Assembly (NCBI GenBank): GCA_963770045.1
Contig: CAVYOD010000022.1
Span: forward strand, 1-64,000
Direction: 5' to 3'
Source of the DNA: CAVYOD01 sp963770045
GTDB taxonomy: Bacteria > Acidobacteriota > Aminicenantia > Aminicenantales > CAVYOD01
DNA: 64,000 nucleotides
The position numbers and the translations under genes were made by a program. The notes under the pieces were generated by a model. It ran no database searches, was not told the origin of the DNA, and worked only from the letters and a program-made list of their open reading frames with translations. Shown here in pieces: positions 16,877-25,333 of this stretch (its first letter is position 1; each line of letters opens with the position of its first letter).

Positions 16877-19800
16877 TCATTTACGATCCTCTGTTGACGT
16901 GACCGTCGCGCCGAGGACGTGCGGGACTCCGCGGTCGATCATGAGGCGATTGAACGCGGCGACATCCTTCGTGAGCACTTCGTTCATCGCCGCCCGCCGC
17001 GCCGCTGTCTCCTTCGCCTTCTCTGTATACGCCTCGAGCTGCTGCGTGGTCGGCGGAAAGTCGGAAATGCTGAGGCCGGACGCGAGAAACAGCAAGTTGT
17101 CGATCAGCTTTCCAGGATAGCGGAGCAGATCCTGGCCGCGACCGGTCTGCCGCATCTGGTGGAGCGGCTCCTCTGCGGCGATGATCTTCTTGTCCAGCGC
17201 CTCGGCTGCAGACTTGACCTCTTTGCCGGTCTCGGTCTCGTCATCGTTCATCGTGGTCGCAAGCGTCCTGAGCTGCGCTCGAACGCGCTCGGCACGATTG
17301 ATCGCGTCAGCGACGTCCGTTACTGCATCTCTGATCTCGAGCATCAGTTTCGTCTGCGCCGCGATATCCGCCTCCGAGCCTGTCGTGTTCGGGTCCTTGC
17401 GAATCGTCAGCGGCTGGGTGAGCTCGCGCCCGCCCGCGGCCAGCTTCACCGTGTAAACACCCGGCGGCACCAGCACCGAGAGGCGACCGCCTGCCGGCAG
17501 CGTGCGGAATCCGTCCGCATTGAGCTTGACGTCCGGCGCAAACAGCGGCGCGGTGCGAAGACGGATCTCCGGCGTCTCCTCGTACTTTAGGTCCCACCAC
17601 ACGCGGTTGATCCCCGCTTCTTTCGATGCCGTGAGCGTTCGCACCATGAGCCCGGCGGAGTCGGCGATCGTGATCTTCACGTCGTTTTTCGGAGCTGACT
17701 TGAGGAAATACGCGATCGAGGCGCCGTACGGCGGGTTTTGGCCATCGGTCGGGTCATCGTTCACGGTCAGCGGACCCGTGATGGGCTGCAGACGGTACGC
17801 GTCACGCGGAACGAACAGGTGCGCCGTTGAATTGAGCACCTCCGGCGTGAGCTGCCGCAGCGGCGTCAGGTCGTCCAGGATGAAGAAGCCGCGACCGTAG
17901 GTGGCGACGACGAGGTCGTTGAAATGTTCCTGGATCGTCAGCCAGTGCACCGGCGCGTGCGGCAGGCCGTTCTGAAGAGGCAGCCAGTTCTGCCCGTCGC
18001 TGAACGACACGAACAGCGCGCCTTCGGTGCCGAGGTATAGCAGCCCTCGTCGGACCGGATCCTCACGGACGCAATGCGCATAGGTGTTGATGCCGCGTGG
18101 TAGATCCGAGGCGATCGATTTCCACGTCTTCCCGAAGTCCGTTGTCTTTAAGACGAACGGGTCGCGGTTGTTCACCTGATGTAGATCATAGGTAACGTAG
18201 GCCGTGCCGGCGTCGTGGCGTGACGGCTCGATGTTGCTCACGGTTCCCCACGCGGCCAACCCAGGGATGTTGGCGGTGACGTTCTCCCAATGTGCACCCG
18301 CGTCGCTCGTGACGTGCAGCAGGCCATCATTGGAGCCCGCCCAGATCAACCCTTTCTGGAGCGGCGATTCGGCGATGGCAAACAGCACGCCCGCGTACTC
18401 GACGCCCACGTTATCGGGCGTGAGGCCACCCGAGATCTGCTGCCTGCTCTTGTCATTCAGGGTGAGGTCGGGGCTGATCACCTGCCAGCTCTGGCCGTTG
18501 TCCGTTGTCTGATGCACGAACTGGCTGCCGGCGAACACACGGCCGTCATGCGGCGAGATCGCCAGCGGGAAGGTCCACTGAAAGCGGTATTTGAGATCCG
18601 CGGCCGGAGAGCCGAGGGTGCAGTGCGGCCAGATCTCCACACGTCGCGCCTGTTGCGTACGCTCGTCGAAGCGTTCGACGATGCCGCCCTGGGAGCCATA
18701 GCCGGATGCCGTTGACCAGATAATATTAGGATCGTTACGATCGGGAATCGCAAAGCCGCTCTCACCGCCGGCAACGGTGTGCCACATGCCGCGGAAGATC
18801 GGTCCCGTCTCGTTGGGAGCGCCAGACGCGCCGAGTGTCATCCGGCTCACGCTCGGGCCGCGCATCGAAGGACCGTCCTGCATGTTGCCGTAGACGTTGT
18901 AGGGCACGGCATTGTCCGTGGCCACGTGGTACATCTGTGCAATCGGTAGCTGTATGCGCTGCCACGTGCGGCCACGGTTCACCGTGATGCTGACACCGCC
19001 ATCGTGGCTTACGATCATCCGGTTCGCGTTCGTCGGATCGATCCAGGCGTCGTGGTGATCGCCGTATGGCTGCTCGCCCGGAGGCAGGTCGATGCTCGTC
19101 TCGCCGCCGTCAAGCGTCTTCGTCCATGCCGCGGTGAGGAAGTACACCTCGAGATCATTGTCCGGCGACACGACATGCCTGGAGTAATAGTGAGTGCGCC
19201 CCGCGAGGCTGCGGTCGTAGCTCACCACCTTCCAGTTTTCTCCTCCATCGTCTGAGCGCCAGAGCTCACCACGCTCCGCCGGCTTGCCATCGAACGAGAC
19301 GCCGTCGGCTGTTTCGATGAGCGCGTAGATCCGATTGGGGTTGCTCGGCGCGATCGCGACCGCAGTCTTTCCCACCGGACCGGCAGGAAGCCCGTGCCCC
19401 GTGAGCTTCTGCCACGTGACGCCACCATCTCGCGACACATGCAGCCCGCCGCCCGGACCGCCGCTCGTCCGTCCCCAGGTGTGAATCTCGAGCGGCCACA
19501 TGCCCGCGAAGACCACACGCGGATTTTTCGGATCAATCGCGATGTCGGAGCAGCCGGTGTTCTCGTCGTCGAAAAGCGTCTGCTGCCACGTGCGACCGCC
19601 GTCGTTCGTTCGGAAGACACCGCGCTCCTTCTGCGGGCCGTAGCTGTGCCCCATGGCGGCGACGAGCACGACATCGGGATTCTTCGGATCGATGACGACG
19701 CGCGCTATGCGACCGGTGCGATCGAGGCCCATGTTCGTCCAGGTCTTTCCGGCATCGGTCGATTTATACACCCCGTTGCCGATCGACACGTTGCTGCGGA

Positions 19801-20149
19801 TGAACGACTCGCCCGTGCCCGCCCAGACAATGTTCGAATCGGACGGCGCCACGGCGAGCGCACCGATCGATGCCACCGGTTGATCGTCGAACACAGGCGA
19901 CCACCGCATGCCGCCGTCCGAGGTTTTGAATATCCCACCCGAGGCCGCTCCGGCGTAGTACACGAGAGGGTCCGCTGCCACTCCAGCCACGGCGCTCGTC
20001 CGGTTTCCCGCAGGACCGATGAAGCGAAACTTCAGCTGCGCATACGCTGATGGCGTCACGGCTGGTGGCTGACCCTGCGTGCTGACGCCACCGCCGGCAC
20101 AGACGGACACAACGGATATGAGAAACAAACGAACAAGGCGATGTATCAT
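16877..20149 (-). CDS. Secreted VPS10/sortilin-type BNR beta-propeller protein
   Basis: About 1,090 residues. The start at 20149 (MIHRLVRLFLISVVSV...) is chosen over 20200 because AGGAGAT lies six bases upstream and a signal peptide follows. The first 750 residues carry repeated Asp-box/BNR motifs (TSDGGMRWSP, STDAGKTWTN, TNDGGRTWQQ, SRDGGVTWQK, SDDGGENWK) of a sortilin/VPS10-like large propeller. A jelly-roll-like segment follows, then a helical C-terminal region. Bacterial members are annotated as glycosyl hydrolases or sialidase-like, but most lack a proven activity. The base composition is visibly more GC-rich than in neighbouring genes, and repeats flank it, both consistent with acquisition as a unit. 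Confidence 0.85.
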   Translation of the reverse strand: MIHRLVRLFLISVVSVCAGGGVSTQGQPPAVTPSAYAQLKFRFIGPAGNRTSAVAGVAADPLVYYAGAASGGIFKTSDGGMRWSPVFDDQPVASIGALAVAPSDSNIVWAGTGESFIRSNVSIGNGVYKSTDAGKTWTNMGLDRTGRIARVVIDPKNPDVVLVAAMGHSYGPQKERGVFRTNDGGRTWQQTLFDDENTGCSDIAIDPKNPRVVFAGMWPLEIHTWGRTSGGPGGGLHVSRDGGVTWQKLTGHGLPAGPVGKTAVAIAPSNPNRIYALIETADGVSFDGKPAERGELWRSDDGGENWKVVSYDRSLAGRTHYYSRHVVSPDNDLEVYFLTAAWTKTLDGGETSIDLPPGEQPYGDHHDAWIDPTNANRMIVSHDGGVSITVNRGRTWQRIQLPIAQMYHVATDNAVPYNVYGNMQDGPSMRGPSVSRMTLGASGAPNETGPIFRGMWHTVAGGESGFAIPDRNDPNIIWSTASGYGSQGGIVERFDERTQQARRVEIWPHCTLGSPAADLKYRFQWTFPLAISPHDGRVFAGSQFVHQTTDNGQSWQVISPDLTLNDKSRQQISGGLTPDNVGVEYAGVLFAIAESPLQKGLIWAGSNDGLLHVTSDAGAHWENVTANIPGLAAWGTVSNIEPSRHDAGTAYVTYDLHQVNNRDPFVLKTTDFGKTWKSIASDLPRGINTYAHCVREDPVRRGLLYLGTEGALFVSFSDGQNWLPLQNGLPHAPVHWLTIQEHFNDLVVATYGRGFFILDDLTPLRQLTPEVLNSTAHLFVPRDAYRLQPITGPLTVNDDPTDGQNPPYGASIAYFLKSAPKNDVKITIADSAGLMVRTLTASKEAGINRVWWDLKYEETPEIRLRTAPLFAPDVKLNADGFRTLPAGGRLSVLVPPGVYTVKLAAGGRELTQPLTIRKDPNTTGSEADIAAQTKLMLEIRDAVTDVADAINRAERVRAQLRTLATTMNDDETETGKEVKSAAEALDKKIIAAEEPLHQMRQTGRGQDLLRYPGKLIDNLLFLASGLSISDFPPTTQQLEAYTEKAKETAARRAAMNEVLTKDVAAFNRLMIDRGVPHVLGATVTSTEDRK

Positions 20150-20209
20150 GGCCCTATCTCCTGGGGATGTGGTTGCGGCTCCTGCGATCAATAACACCAA
20201 TGGGTGCGC

Positions 20210-20310
20210 TTGTCAACTTGAGATCAAGAGGTGAATTCCGGGGTCGAATTGATTCCGGGAATTCCGGGGGGGTTACACGGGAATTCCGGGGTCGGACCGA
20301 GATAATTCTT
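20210..20310. repeat. Degenerate tandem GAATTCCGGGG units
   Basis: Copies of a GAATTCCGGGG-type word recur at about 20232, 20270 and 20281, with a diverged one near 20253. The last leads directly into the inverted repeat of the element that follows. Such words are common at REP-type and nonautonomous transposon ends. Confidence 0.55.
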
Positions 20311-20525
20311 TTATTAACTGAAAGATGGGTGCCAATTTCTCACAAAATAGGCCCTTAAACGAAGGTTTCTGAGGGCAAAAATGCAGATTTAGGAGTTTCT
20401 ATGAACTGGCGTGGCGCCTTATTTGACGTTTTTTGGGGGCAAAAAGCACGAATTAAGCGCCAAAAAAGGCAATCTTGTTGGCCTATGTTGCTGATAAAGA
20501 AATAATTATTTCGGTCCGACCCCGG
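20286..20525. mobile_element. 240-bp nonautonomous element with 22-bp terminal inverted repeats
   Basis: The ends 20286-20307 and 20504-20525 are inverted repeats of 22 bp with one mismatch (core TCGGTCCGACCCCGG). The interior is non-coding. The right 106 bp are repeated at 16659-16764 on the other side of the VPS10-type gene. Size, terminal repeats and lack of coding capacity fit a MITE or REP/RAYT-derived element; no transposase is nearby. Confidence 0.65.
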
Positions 20526-20565
20526 TTGTGGATCCACCCCGGTTGTGGATCCCGGTTGTGGATCG
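20521..20565. repeat. Three short tandem repeats of CCCGGTTGTGGATC
   Basis: Three tandem copies of a 14-16 bp unit lie directly after the 240-bp element and lead into tRNA-like sequence. The third copy reads on as GGATCGAACCGGCGGCCTCT, which resembles the T-arm of a tRNA on the minus strand, but no full tRNA can be folded. Confidence 0.65.
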
Positions 20566-20718
20566 AACCGGCGGCCTCTTGACTTCCAGTCGATGCGACC
20601 GTCCTGCTCTCATTCGCGTGTCGCGTGGGAGTCACAAGATTCGCTTAAAATCGCTCAATCTGGCTTAAGGGAGATTAAAATACAAAAAAAAAGAAAACAA
20701 AAATCAGAGGAAGTCCGG

Positions 20719-20790
20719 TGCCGGAGGAGGGAATCGAACTAACACGTTTGTTGAGAAAGATTGGATTTTGAGTGCAGTGAGTCCTCTTAG
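20719..20790 (-). pseudogene. tRNA-Leu (CAA) remnant
   Basis: On the minus strand, CTCAAAA (anticodon loop, CAA) is followed by a variable arm, a TTCGATTCC T-loop and TCCGGCA at the 3' end, in the order of a tRNA-Leu. The anticodon and T stems contain mismatches, and no 5' acceptor strand matching the 3' end is found, so this is decayed or partial. Confidence 0.45.
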
Positions 20791-21173
20791 GCCAGAAAAG
20801 ACCCTGTCCTCATAATGTCCCACACCTGCTTTTGAACCTCAATCAAGGCCTTCCTTATCTCAATCTCTCTTTATGGACGAGGCTGGGGTTACCAATTTGC
20901 GCTGAAGGAGCCAGCTACAGGACTTCTGTACGCGCGCTTTTATAAAATTTTCTAAAAAATCTATGCTAAAATCACGATGCACAGCGTCCCGGCCAACCGC
21001 GCCAAAGTTCCCATACCCCCCGCCTTGGGCGCCAAATCGTCTCCCGGCCGGGCGTGGCAGGCAGCCCTCTCCATGTCACGGCCGTGTCACAAATATGTCA
21101 CAAAAATTGAGTAATCTCGCTTACTCTTGGCTATTGGTGCTTAAAGGAAAACGTTGATTTATATGGGGAGATC
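20791..21173. other. Non-coding region upstream of tRNA-Asp 3' end
   Basis: No gene is recognised. The part nearest the tRNA (about 21070-21110) is low in coding character, with repeated TGTCAC words (GTGTCACAAATATGTCACAA). Confidence 0.4.
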
Positions 21174-21251
21174 TGGCGGGGCCGACGAGACTCGAACTCG
21201 CGACCTCTGGCGTGACAGGCCAGCGTTCTAACCAAACTGAACTACGACCCC
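21174..21251 (-). tRNA. tRNA-Asp (GTC)
   Basis: Acceptor GGGGTCG pairs with CGGCCCC, the discriminator is G, and CCA is encoded. The D-arm is TAGTTC...GAAC, the anticodon stem CTGGC/GCCAG with loop CTGTCAC, and the T-loop TTCGAGT. All stems pair (one G-U in the acceptor). It is the intact partner of the 35-bp repeat at 15294 and of the decayed copy at 50708. Confidence 0.95.
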
Positions 21252-21361
21252 GCCGTGGACATCCTATTATAAAAATAACGCAGCAAGCTTTCAAGCGCTA
21301 ATTTGCGGGTGAGCAGACCGGGCTTTGTTCTTTGCTGCTCACGGCTCAGGGCTCACTTCTT

Positions 21362-22261
21362 TTACATTTTTTCGAGCGCCGCGATCCTCTCCTCGATGGG
21401 AGGATGAGTGCTGAAAAGCTTGTTGACCACACCCTTGGCATCCTTGAGCGGGTTGACGATATAGAGATGGGCCGTCGCTTTGTTGGCGGCCTCCAGGGGC
21501 TCGGTGTCGGCGGCGATCTTCCGGAGCGCCGAAGCCAGCCCCGCCGGATAGCGGGTCAACATGGCGCCGCTCGCGTCGGCCAGGAATTCCCGCTTCCTCG
21601 ATATGGCGAGCTGAACGAGCTGGGCGATGAGAGGTGAAAGAGCGGCCATGACCAGCCCGACAACAATCAGGATCGCCCCCGCTCCTCCGGCCCCGCCTTT
21701 CTCCCTGCTCCCCCGTCTTCTCCCCCCTCCCCAGAAGAAACTCCGCAGAATCCAATCGCTGAGGAGCGCGATCACACCGACCATGACGACGACCAGCGTC
21801 TGAAGAAGGATATCGTAATTTTTGATGTGGGACATCTCATGGGAGATGACCCCTTCCAGCTCGACCCGATCCATCTTTTGAAGAAGCCCGGTCGTGACGC
21901 AGATGACCGAATGCTGGGGATTCCGGCCGGTGGCAAAGGCGTTGGGGGCCGTGTCCTCGATCACATAGCAGCGCGGCGCGGGGATGCCTCCGGCGATAGC
22001 GAGCCCCTCGACCACGTTGTAAAGATATGGATATTCTTCCTTGGTCGCGGGCCTCGCCCGGCTGATGGCCAGGACGATCTTGTCGCTCCCGAAGTAGCCG
22101 CCCGCCGCCATGGCCAGAGAAATGAAAACGGCCACGGCCAATCCTCCTTTGCCCCAGCCGGTGACCTCCTCAAACAGCCAGGTCAGAGAGAAAATGAGGG
22201 CGATAAAAAAGAGGACCAGGAAAAAGGACTTCCACTTGTTGCGGGCGATCTGTTCGTACAA
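21362..22261 (-). CDS. htpX: HtpX-like M48 zinc metalloprotease
   Basis: 299 residues. The zinc site HEMSH (about residue 140) is HExxH, and the third ligand lies in REFLADASGAM (about 225). Two membrane segments lie at the N-terminus (about 12-30 and 38-58) and two flank a Gly/Arg-rich linker (about 155-172 and 194-215), the usual HtpX topology with a cytoplasmic active site. Start codon TTG at 22261, five bases after lemA, so the two genes are one operon. It degrades damaged membrane proteins. The paired LemA suggests a joint role in envelope quality control. Confidence 0.92.
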   Translation of the reverse strand: MYEQIARNKWKSFFLVLFFIALIFSLTWLFEEVTGWGKGGLAVAVFISLAMAAGGYFGSDKIVLAISRARPATKEEYPYLYNVVEGLAIAGGIPAPRCYVIEDTAPNAFATGRNPQHSVICVTTGLLQKMDRVELEGVISHEMSHIKNYDILLQTLVVVMVGVIALLSDWILRSFFWGGGRRRGSREKGGAGGAGAILIVVGLVMAALSPLIAQLVQLAISRKREFLADASGAMLTRYPAGLASALRKIAADTEPLEAANKATAHLYIVNPLKDAKGVVNKLFSTHPPIEERIAALEKM

Positions 22262-22266
22262 GAAAC

Positions 22267-22821
22267 TTAAAAGGCCACCTTGACCGGGGCCTTGGCGGCT
22301 TCTTCGCCGATATCAAAATATTCTTTTTCTTTGAAGTTGAACATGCGGGCGATGACGCTCGACGGAAAAACCTGTTGCCTGACATTGAACTTCATCACCG
22401 AATCGTTGTAGAACTGGCGAGCATAAGCGACCTTGCCCTCTGTTCCGGCCAGCTCTTCCTGGAGCATCAGGAAATTTTGGTTGGCCTTCAGATCCGGGTA
22501 GTTTTCGGCCACCGCAAAGAGGGTTTTCAGGGCGCCGGCGAGCTGATTTTCTGCCTGCCCCTGCTCTTTGACCGTCGGGGCGTCCATCGCCTTCGACCTC
22601 GCCTCGGTCACCCTCTCGAAGACTTCGCGTTCGTGCTTGGCATAGCCCTTGACCGTCTCCACCAGGTTCGGGATAAGGTCATACCTCCGGCGCAGCTGAA
22701 CATCGACCTGAGACCAGGCGTTGTCGCAGCGATTTCTCAAGCTGATCAGGGTGTTGTAGAACCCGACGGCGATGACGAGCACGATTACGACAAGAATGAG
22801 CAAGATCGCTAATCCGGCCAT
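22267..22821 (-). CDS. lemA: LemA family protein
   Basis: 184 residues. One N-terminal membrane helix (about 2-24) is followed by a long helical domain with the family signature YNTLISLRNRCDNAWSQVDV and QLRRRYDLIPNLVETVKGYA, and then ENQLAGALKTLFAVAENYPDLK. Length and motif order are standard. The start is supported by GAAGGAGAG. It is transcribed ahead of htpX. The biochemical role of LemA is not firmly known; it is membrane-anchored. Confidence 0.93.
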   Translation of the reverse strand: MAGLAILLILVVIVLVIAVGFYNTLISLRNRCDNAWSQVDVQLRRRYDLIPNLVETVKGYAKHEREVFERVTEARSKAMDAPTVKEQGQAENQLAGALKTLFAVAENYPDLKANQNFLMLQEELAGTEGKVAYARQFYNDSVMKFNVRQQVFPSSVIARMFNFKEKEYFDIGEEAAKAPVKVAF

Positions 22822-22923
22822 TGACTCTCTCCTTCAAAAAAGGGATTGCTTTCTTCGACTAACATACCGGCAAGCGGCCAAAAAATCAAGGAAAGAATTT
22901 TTCCAGAAATTGCATCTTCCGGG

Positions 22924-22952
22924 TTGACTTAGGGCTCCGACAATGTTATATA
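22924..22952 (+). promoter_or_regulatory. Sigma-70-type promoter for citrate synthase
   Basis: TTGACT at 22924-22929, a 17-base spacer and TATATA at 22947-22952, about 60 bases before the start codon. Good match in sequence and spacing. Confidence 0.7.
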
Positions 22953-23013
22953 TTTTGGACTCTCTAAGACAGAGATAAACATAATCTAGAAAAAGCCAAA
23001 GGAGGTTTATCAC

Positions 23014-24333
23014 ATGGCTTCATTAAAAGAAAAATTTTCAGCCAAAATGGTCCCGATGAGGGAAAGAGTTCAGAAAATCCTCAAAGAAAACGGGGAAATG
23101 AAAATCGGAGATGTCTCCATCGCCCAGGCTTATGGCGGCATGCGTTCGGTCAAATGCATGGTCTGGGAGACATCAGCCCTTGATCCGATCGAGGGAATCC
23201 GATTCCGCGGCTTCACCATCCCCGAACTCAGGGAAAAGCTCCCCAAGGCCCAGGGTGGAGAAGAACCCCTTCCCGAGGGTATTTTTTATCTCCTCTTGAC
23301 CGGTGATCTGCCCACGGCCGACGACGTCAAAGACATCACCAAAGAATGGCAGAAGCGCGGTGAGCTTCCCAAGTACCTGCTCGACATCATGAAGTCCATC
23401 CCGCCCGACACTCATCCCATGACTCAGTTCTCCCAGGCCATCCTGTCGCTGCAGAAGGACTCCATCTTCTCAGAGATGTACAAAAAGGGGATGCCCAAGA
23501 CGACCTACTGGGATCCTATGTACGAAGACGTCATGAACCTGCTGGCCAAGCTGCCGGCGATCGCGGCGTTCATCTACCGAAGGTCCTACAAGAGTGACAA
23601 GCACATCCCCGCCGACCTGAAGCTTGATTGGGGCGGAAACCTGGCCCATATGGTCGGCGTCAAGGACGAGACCTTCAAGGAACTCATGCGCCTTTATCTG
23701 GTCATCCACAGCGACCACGAGGGCGGCAACGTTTCGGCCCACACCTGTCACCTTGTCGGATCGGCGCTTTCCGATGCCTATTATTCCCTCTCCGCCGGCA
23801 TGAACGGCCTGGCCGGACCTCTGCACGGGTTGGCCAACCAGGAAGTGCTCCGCTGGATCATGGACTTGATGAAGGACCTGAAGGGCGTTCCGACCAAAGA
23901 ACAGCTGGAAAAATATCTGTGGGATACCCTGAACGCCGGCAAAGTCGTCCCGGGCTATGGACACGCCGTGCTCCGCAAGACCGATCCGAGATACGTCGCC
24001 CAGAGAGAGTTCGCTCTCAAGCACCTGCCCGATGATGAGATCTTCAAGGTCGTCAGCATGGTCTACGAAGTTGCTCCCGACGTCCTGACCAAGCACGGAA
24101 AAACCAAGAATCCGTGGCCCAATGTCGACGCCCACTCCGGTTGCTTGCTTTATCACTACGGCCTCACAGAATGGGATTACTACACCGTTTTCTTCGGCGT
24201 TTCCCGGGCTATCGGAGTCCTCGCCCAGTTGATCTGGAGCCGCGCGCTTGGCCTTCCGATCGAGAGACCCAAGAGTGTCACCACCGACTGGGTCGAAGGC
24301 CAGATCAAAGCCGCAGCAGCGCCGAAACAGTAA
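23014..24333 (+). CDS. gltA: Citrate synthase, eukaryote-like type
   Basis: 439 residues, longer than the usual bacterial type II core and similar to the mitochondrial-type enzyme in its N-terminal arrangement (RFRGFTIPELREKLP). Catalytic landmarks are present: His in HSDHEGGNVSAHT, His in PGYGHAVLRKTDPRY, and Asp in NVDAHSGCLLYHYG. It condenses acetyl-CoA and oxaloacetate in the cytoplasm. AAAGGAGG sits upstream of ATG. It is a single-gene unit with its own promoter and a strong terminator. Confidence 0.95.
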   Translation: MASLKEKFSAKMVPMRERVQKILKENGEMKIGDVSIAQAYGGMRSVKCMVWETSALDPIEGIRFRGFTIPELREKLPKAQGGEEPLPEGIFYLLLTGDLPTADDVKDITKEWQKRGELPKYLLDIMKSIPPDTHPMTQFSQAILSLQKDSIFSEMYKKGMPKTTYWDPMYEDVMNLLAKLPAIAAFIYRRSYKSDKHIPADLKLDWGGNLAHMVGVKDETFKELMRLYLVIHSDHEGGNVSAHTCHLVGSALSDAYYSLSAGMNGLAGPLHGLANQEVLRWIMDLMKDLKGVPTKEQLEKYLWDTLNAGKVVPGYGHAVLRKTDPRYVAQREFALKHLPDDEIFKVVSMVYEVAPDVLTKHGKTKNPWPNVDAHSGCLLYHYGLTEWDYYTVFFGVSRAIGVLAQLIWSRALGLPIERPKSVTTDWVEGQIKAAAAPKQ

Positions 24334-24375
24334 TTAATTAGTCACAGGAACTGGACTAGGAACTAGAAAGAAAAG

Positions 24376-24425
24376 AAATCCCCCTCGATCCCGTTCTGAC
24401 GAGCGAGGAGAGAGGGGGATTTTTT
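24376..24425. terminator. Bidirectional terminator between citrate synthase and the M55 peptidase
   Basis: AAATCCCCCTC (24376-24386) pairs perfectly with GAGGGGGATTT (24412-24422), followed by T on plus and a T-rich stretch on minus. It lies between two convergent genes and overlaps the stop codon of the minus-strand gene. Confidence 0.85.
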
Positions 24426-25306
24426 ATGATCTTGCCAGGCGCCAGAGTTTCAGCAACTGCATGAAGTCGCTGCTGGTAAAAGAGACGGCTCTCTCCGAGG
24501 TTCGAACCGCGCCGGGAATCAGCGCCACTTTGGCGGCCATGCTCTCATCGTTAAAAACAAGCTCCAGGGTGTAGGGCGGCGTGGGTTTGTAGGGTTTGAA
24601 CTCCTTCAATCGTTTCAGGGCCTCTTCGGTTTTCGCCCTGATCAACTCCTGCGATTTTTTGGGATGGAGCATCATGGCGGCGTTTCCGATTCCTTCTTTG
24701 ACAACGACCCCTTCAACGTTCCCCAGGATCTCTTTGGCTTGCTTGACCACGGCGGCGTCTCCCGCGATCAAGACGACGGGAACGCCGAAATAGCCGGCGA
24801 TCGCGGCGTTCAATCCCGCCTCCGGCATTCTTAACGCCGTTAAGGACGATATCAAAGATGCTCAGGCTCATGGTGTGTTTGAGGACGGCGTCCGGCGTCC
24901 CCGCCCTGGCGTGGTAGCCGATGAAAACGACGGCATCAAACGTCTTGTCGATTCCTTCCATCATGCTCAGCGGCCCACCGGACCAGTCGCGGATCAGCCT
25001 CGCCTCAGGCCGCAACAGGTCAGGCAGAATATTCCGGCCGGTATCGTGGCCGTCCCGGACGAGAATATCCGTCGCGCCGGCCGCCAGGGCTCCCTCGATA
25101 GCCGCGTTCGTCTCCTCGGTCATCAACCTGCGGAAGAGCCCGTAATCCCGCCCCGTCTCGCTCACGTCATCCCAATGGATGACTCCGCTCACACCTTCCA
25201 TATCCACCGAGATAAAGACTCTGAGCCCCTTTCGTGCTTCTTCCCCGTGGGTCCAGAGCACGACGCAAAAGATGACAAGAGCAAAAACGATGAGTTTCCT
25301 TTTCAT
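24424..25306 (-). CDS. Exported D-aminopeptidase (M55, DppA-like), one frameshift
   Basis: About 293 residues across one single-base shift near 24840 (between FDIVLNGV and LRMPEAGLNAAIAGYFG). A signal peptide is present (1-21, ending THGEE). M55 zinc-site motifs are SVDMEGVSGV, RDGHDTGRN and GYHARAGT; after the shift comes GVPVVLIAGD. The family removes N-terminal D-residues from peptides, for example from peptidoglycan; the signal peptide places it in the periplasm. AGGAGAG precedes the start. It follows the S9 peptidase gene on the same strand by only 28 bases, suggesting a peptide-scavenging operon. Confidence 0.85.
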
Positions 25307-25333
25307 GGTCTCTCCTTTCTCGAGGGCCCGGCC

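Noticed and set aside
20560..20640. Intact tRNA on minus strand (Ser-like GGA loop)
   Set aside because: CTGGAAG and a T-arm-like GGTTCGATCC are present, but stems do not pair and no acceptor or Ser-type variable arm can be found.
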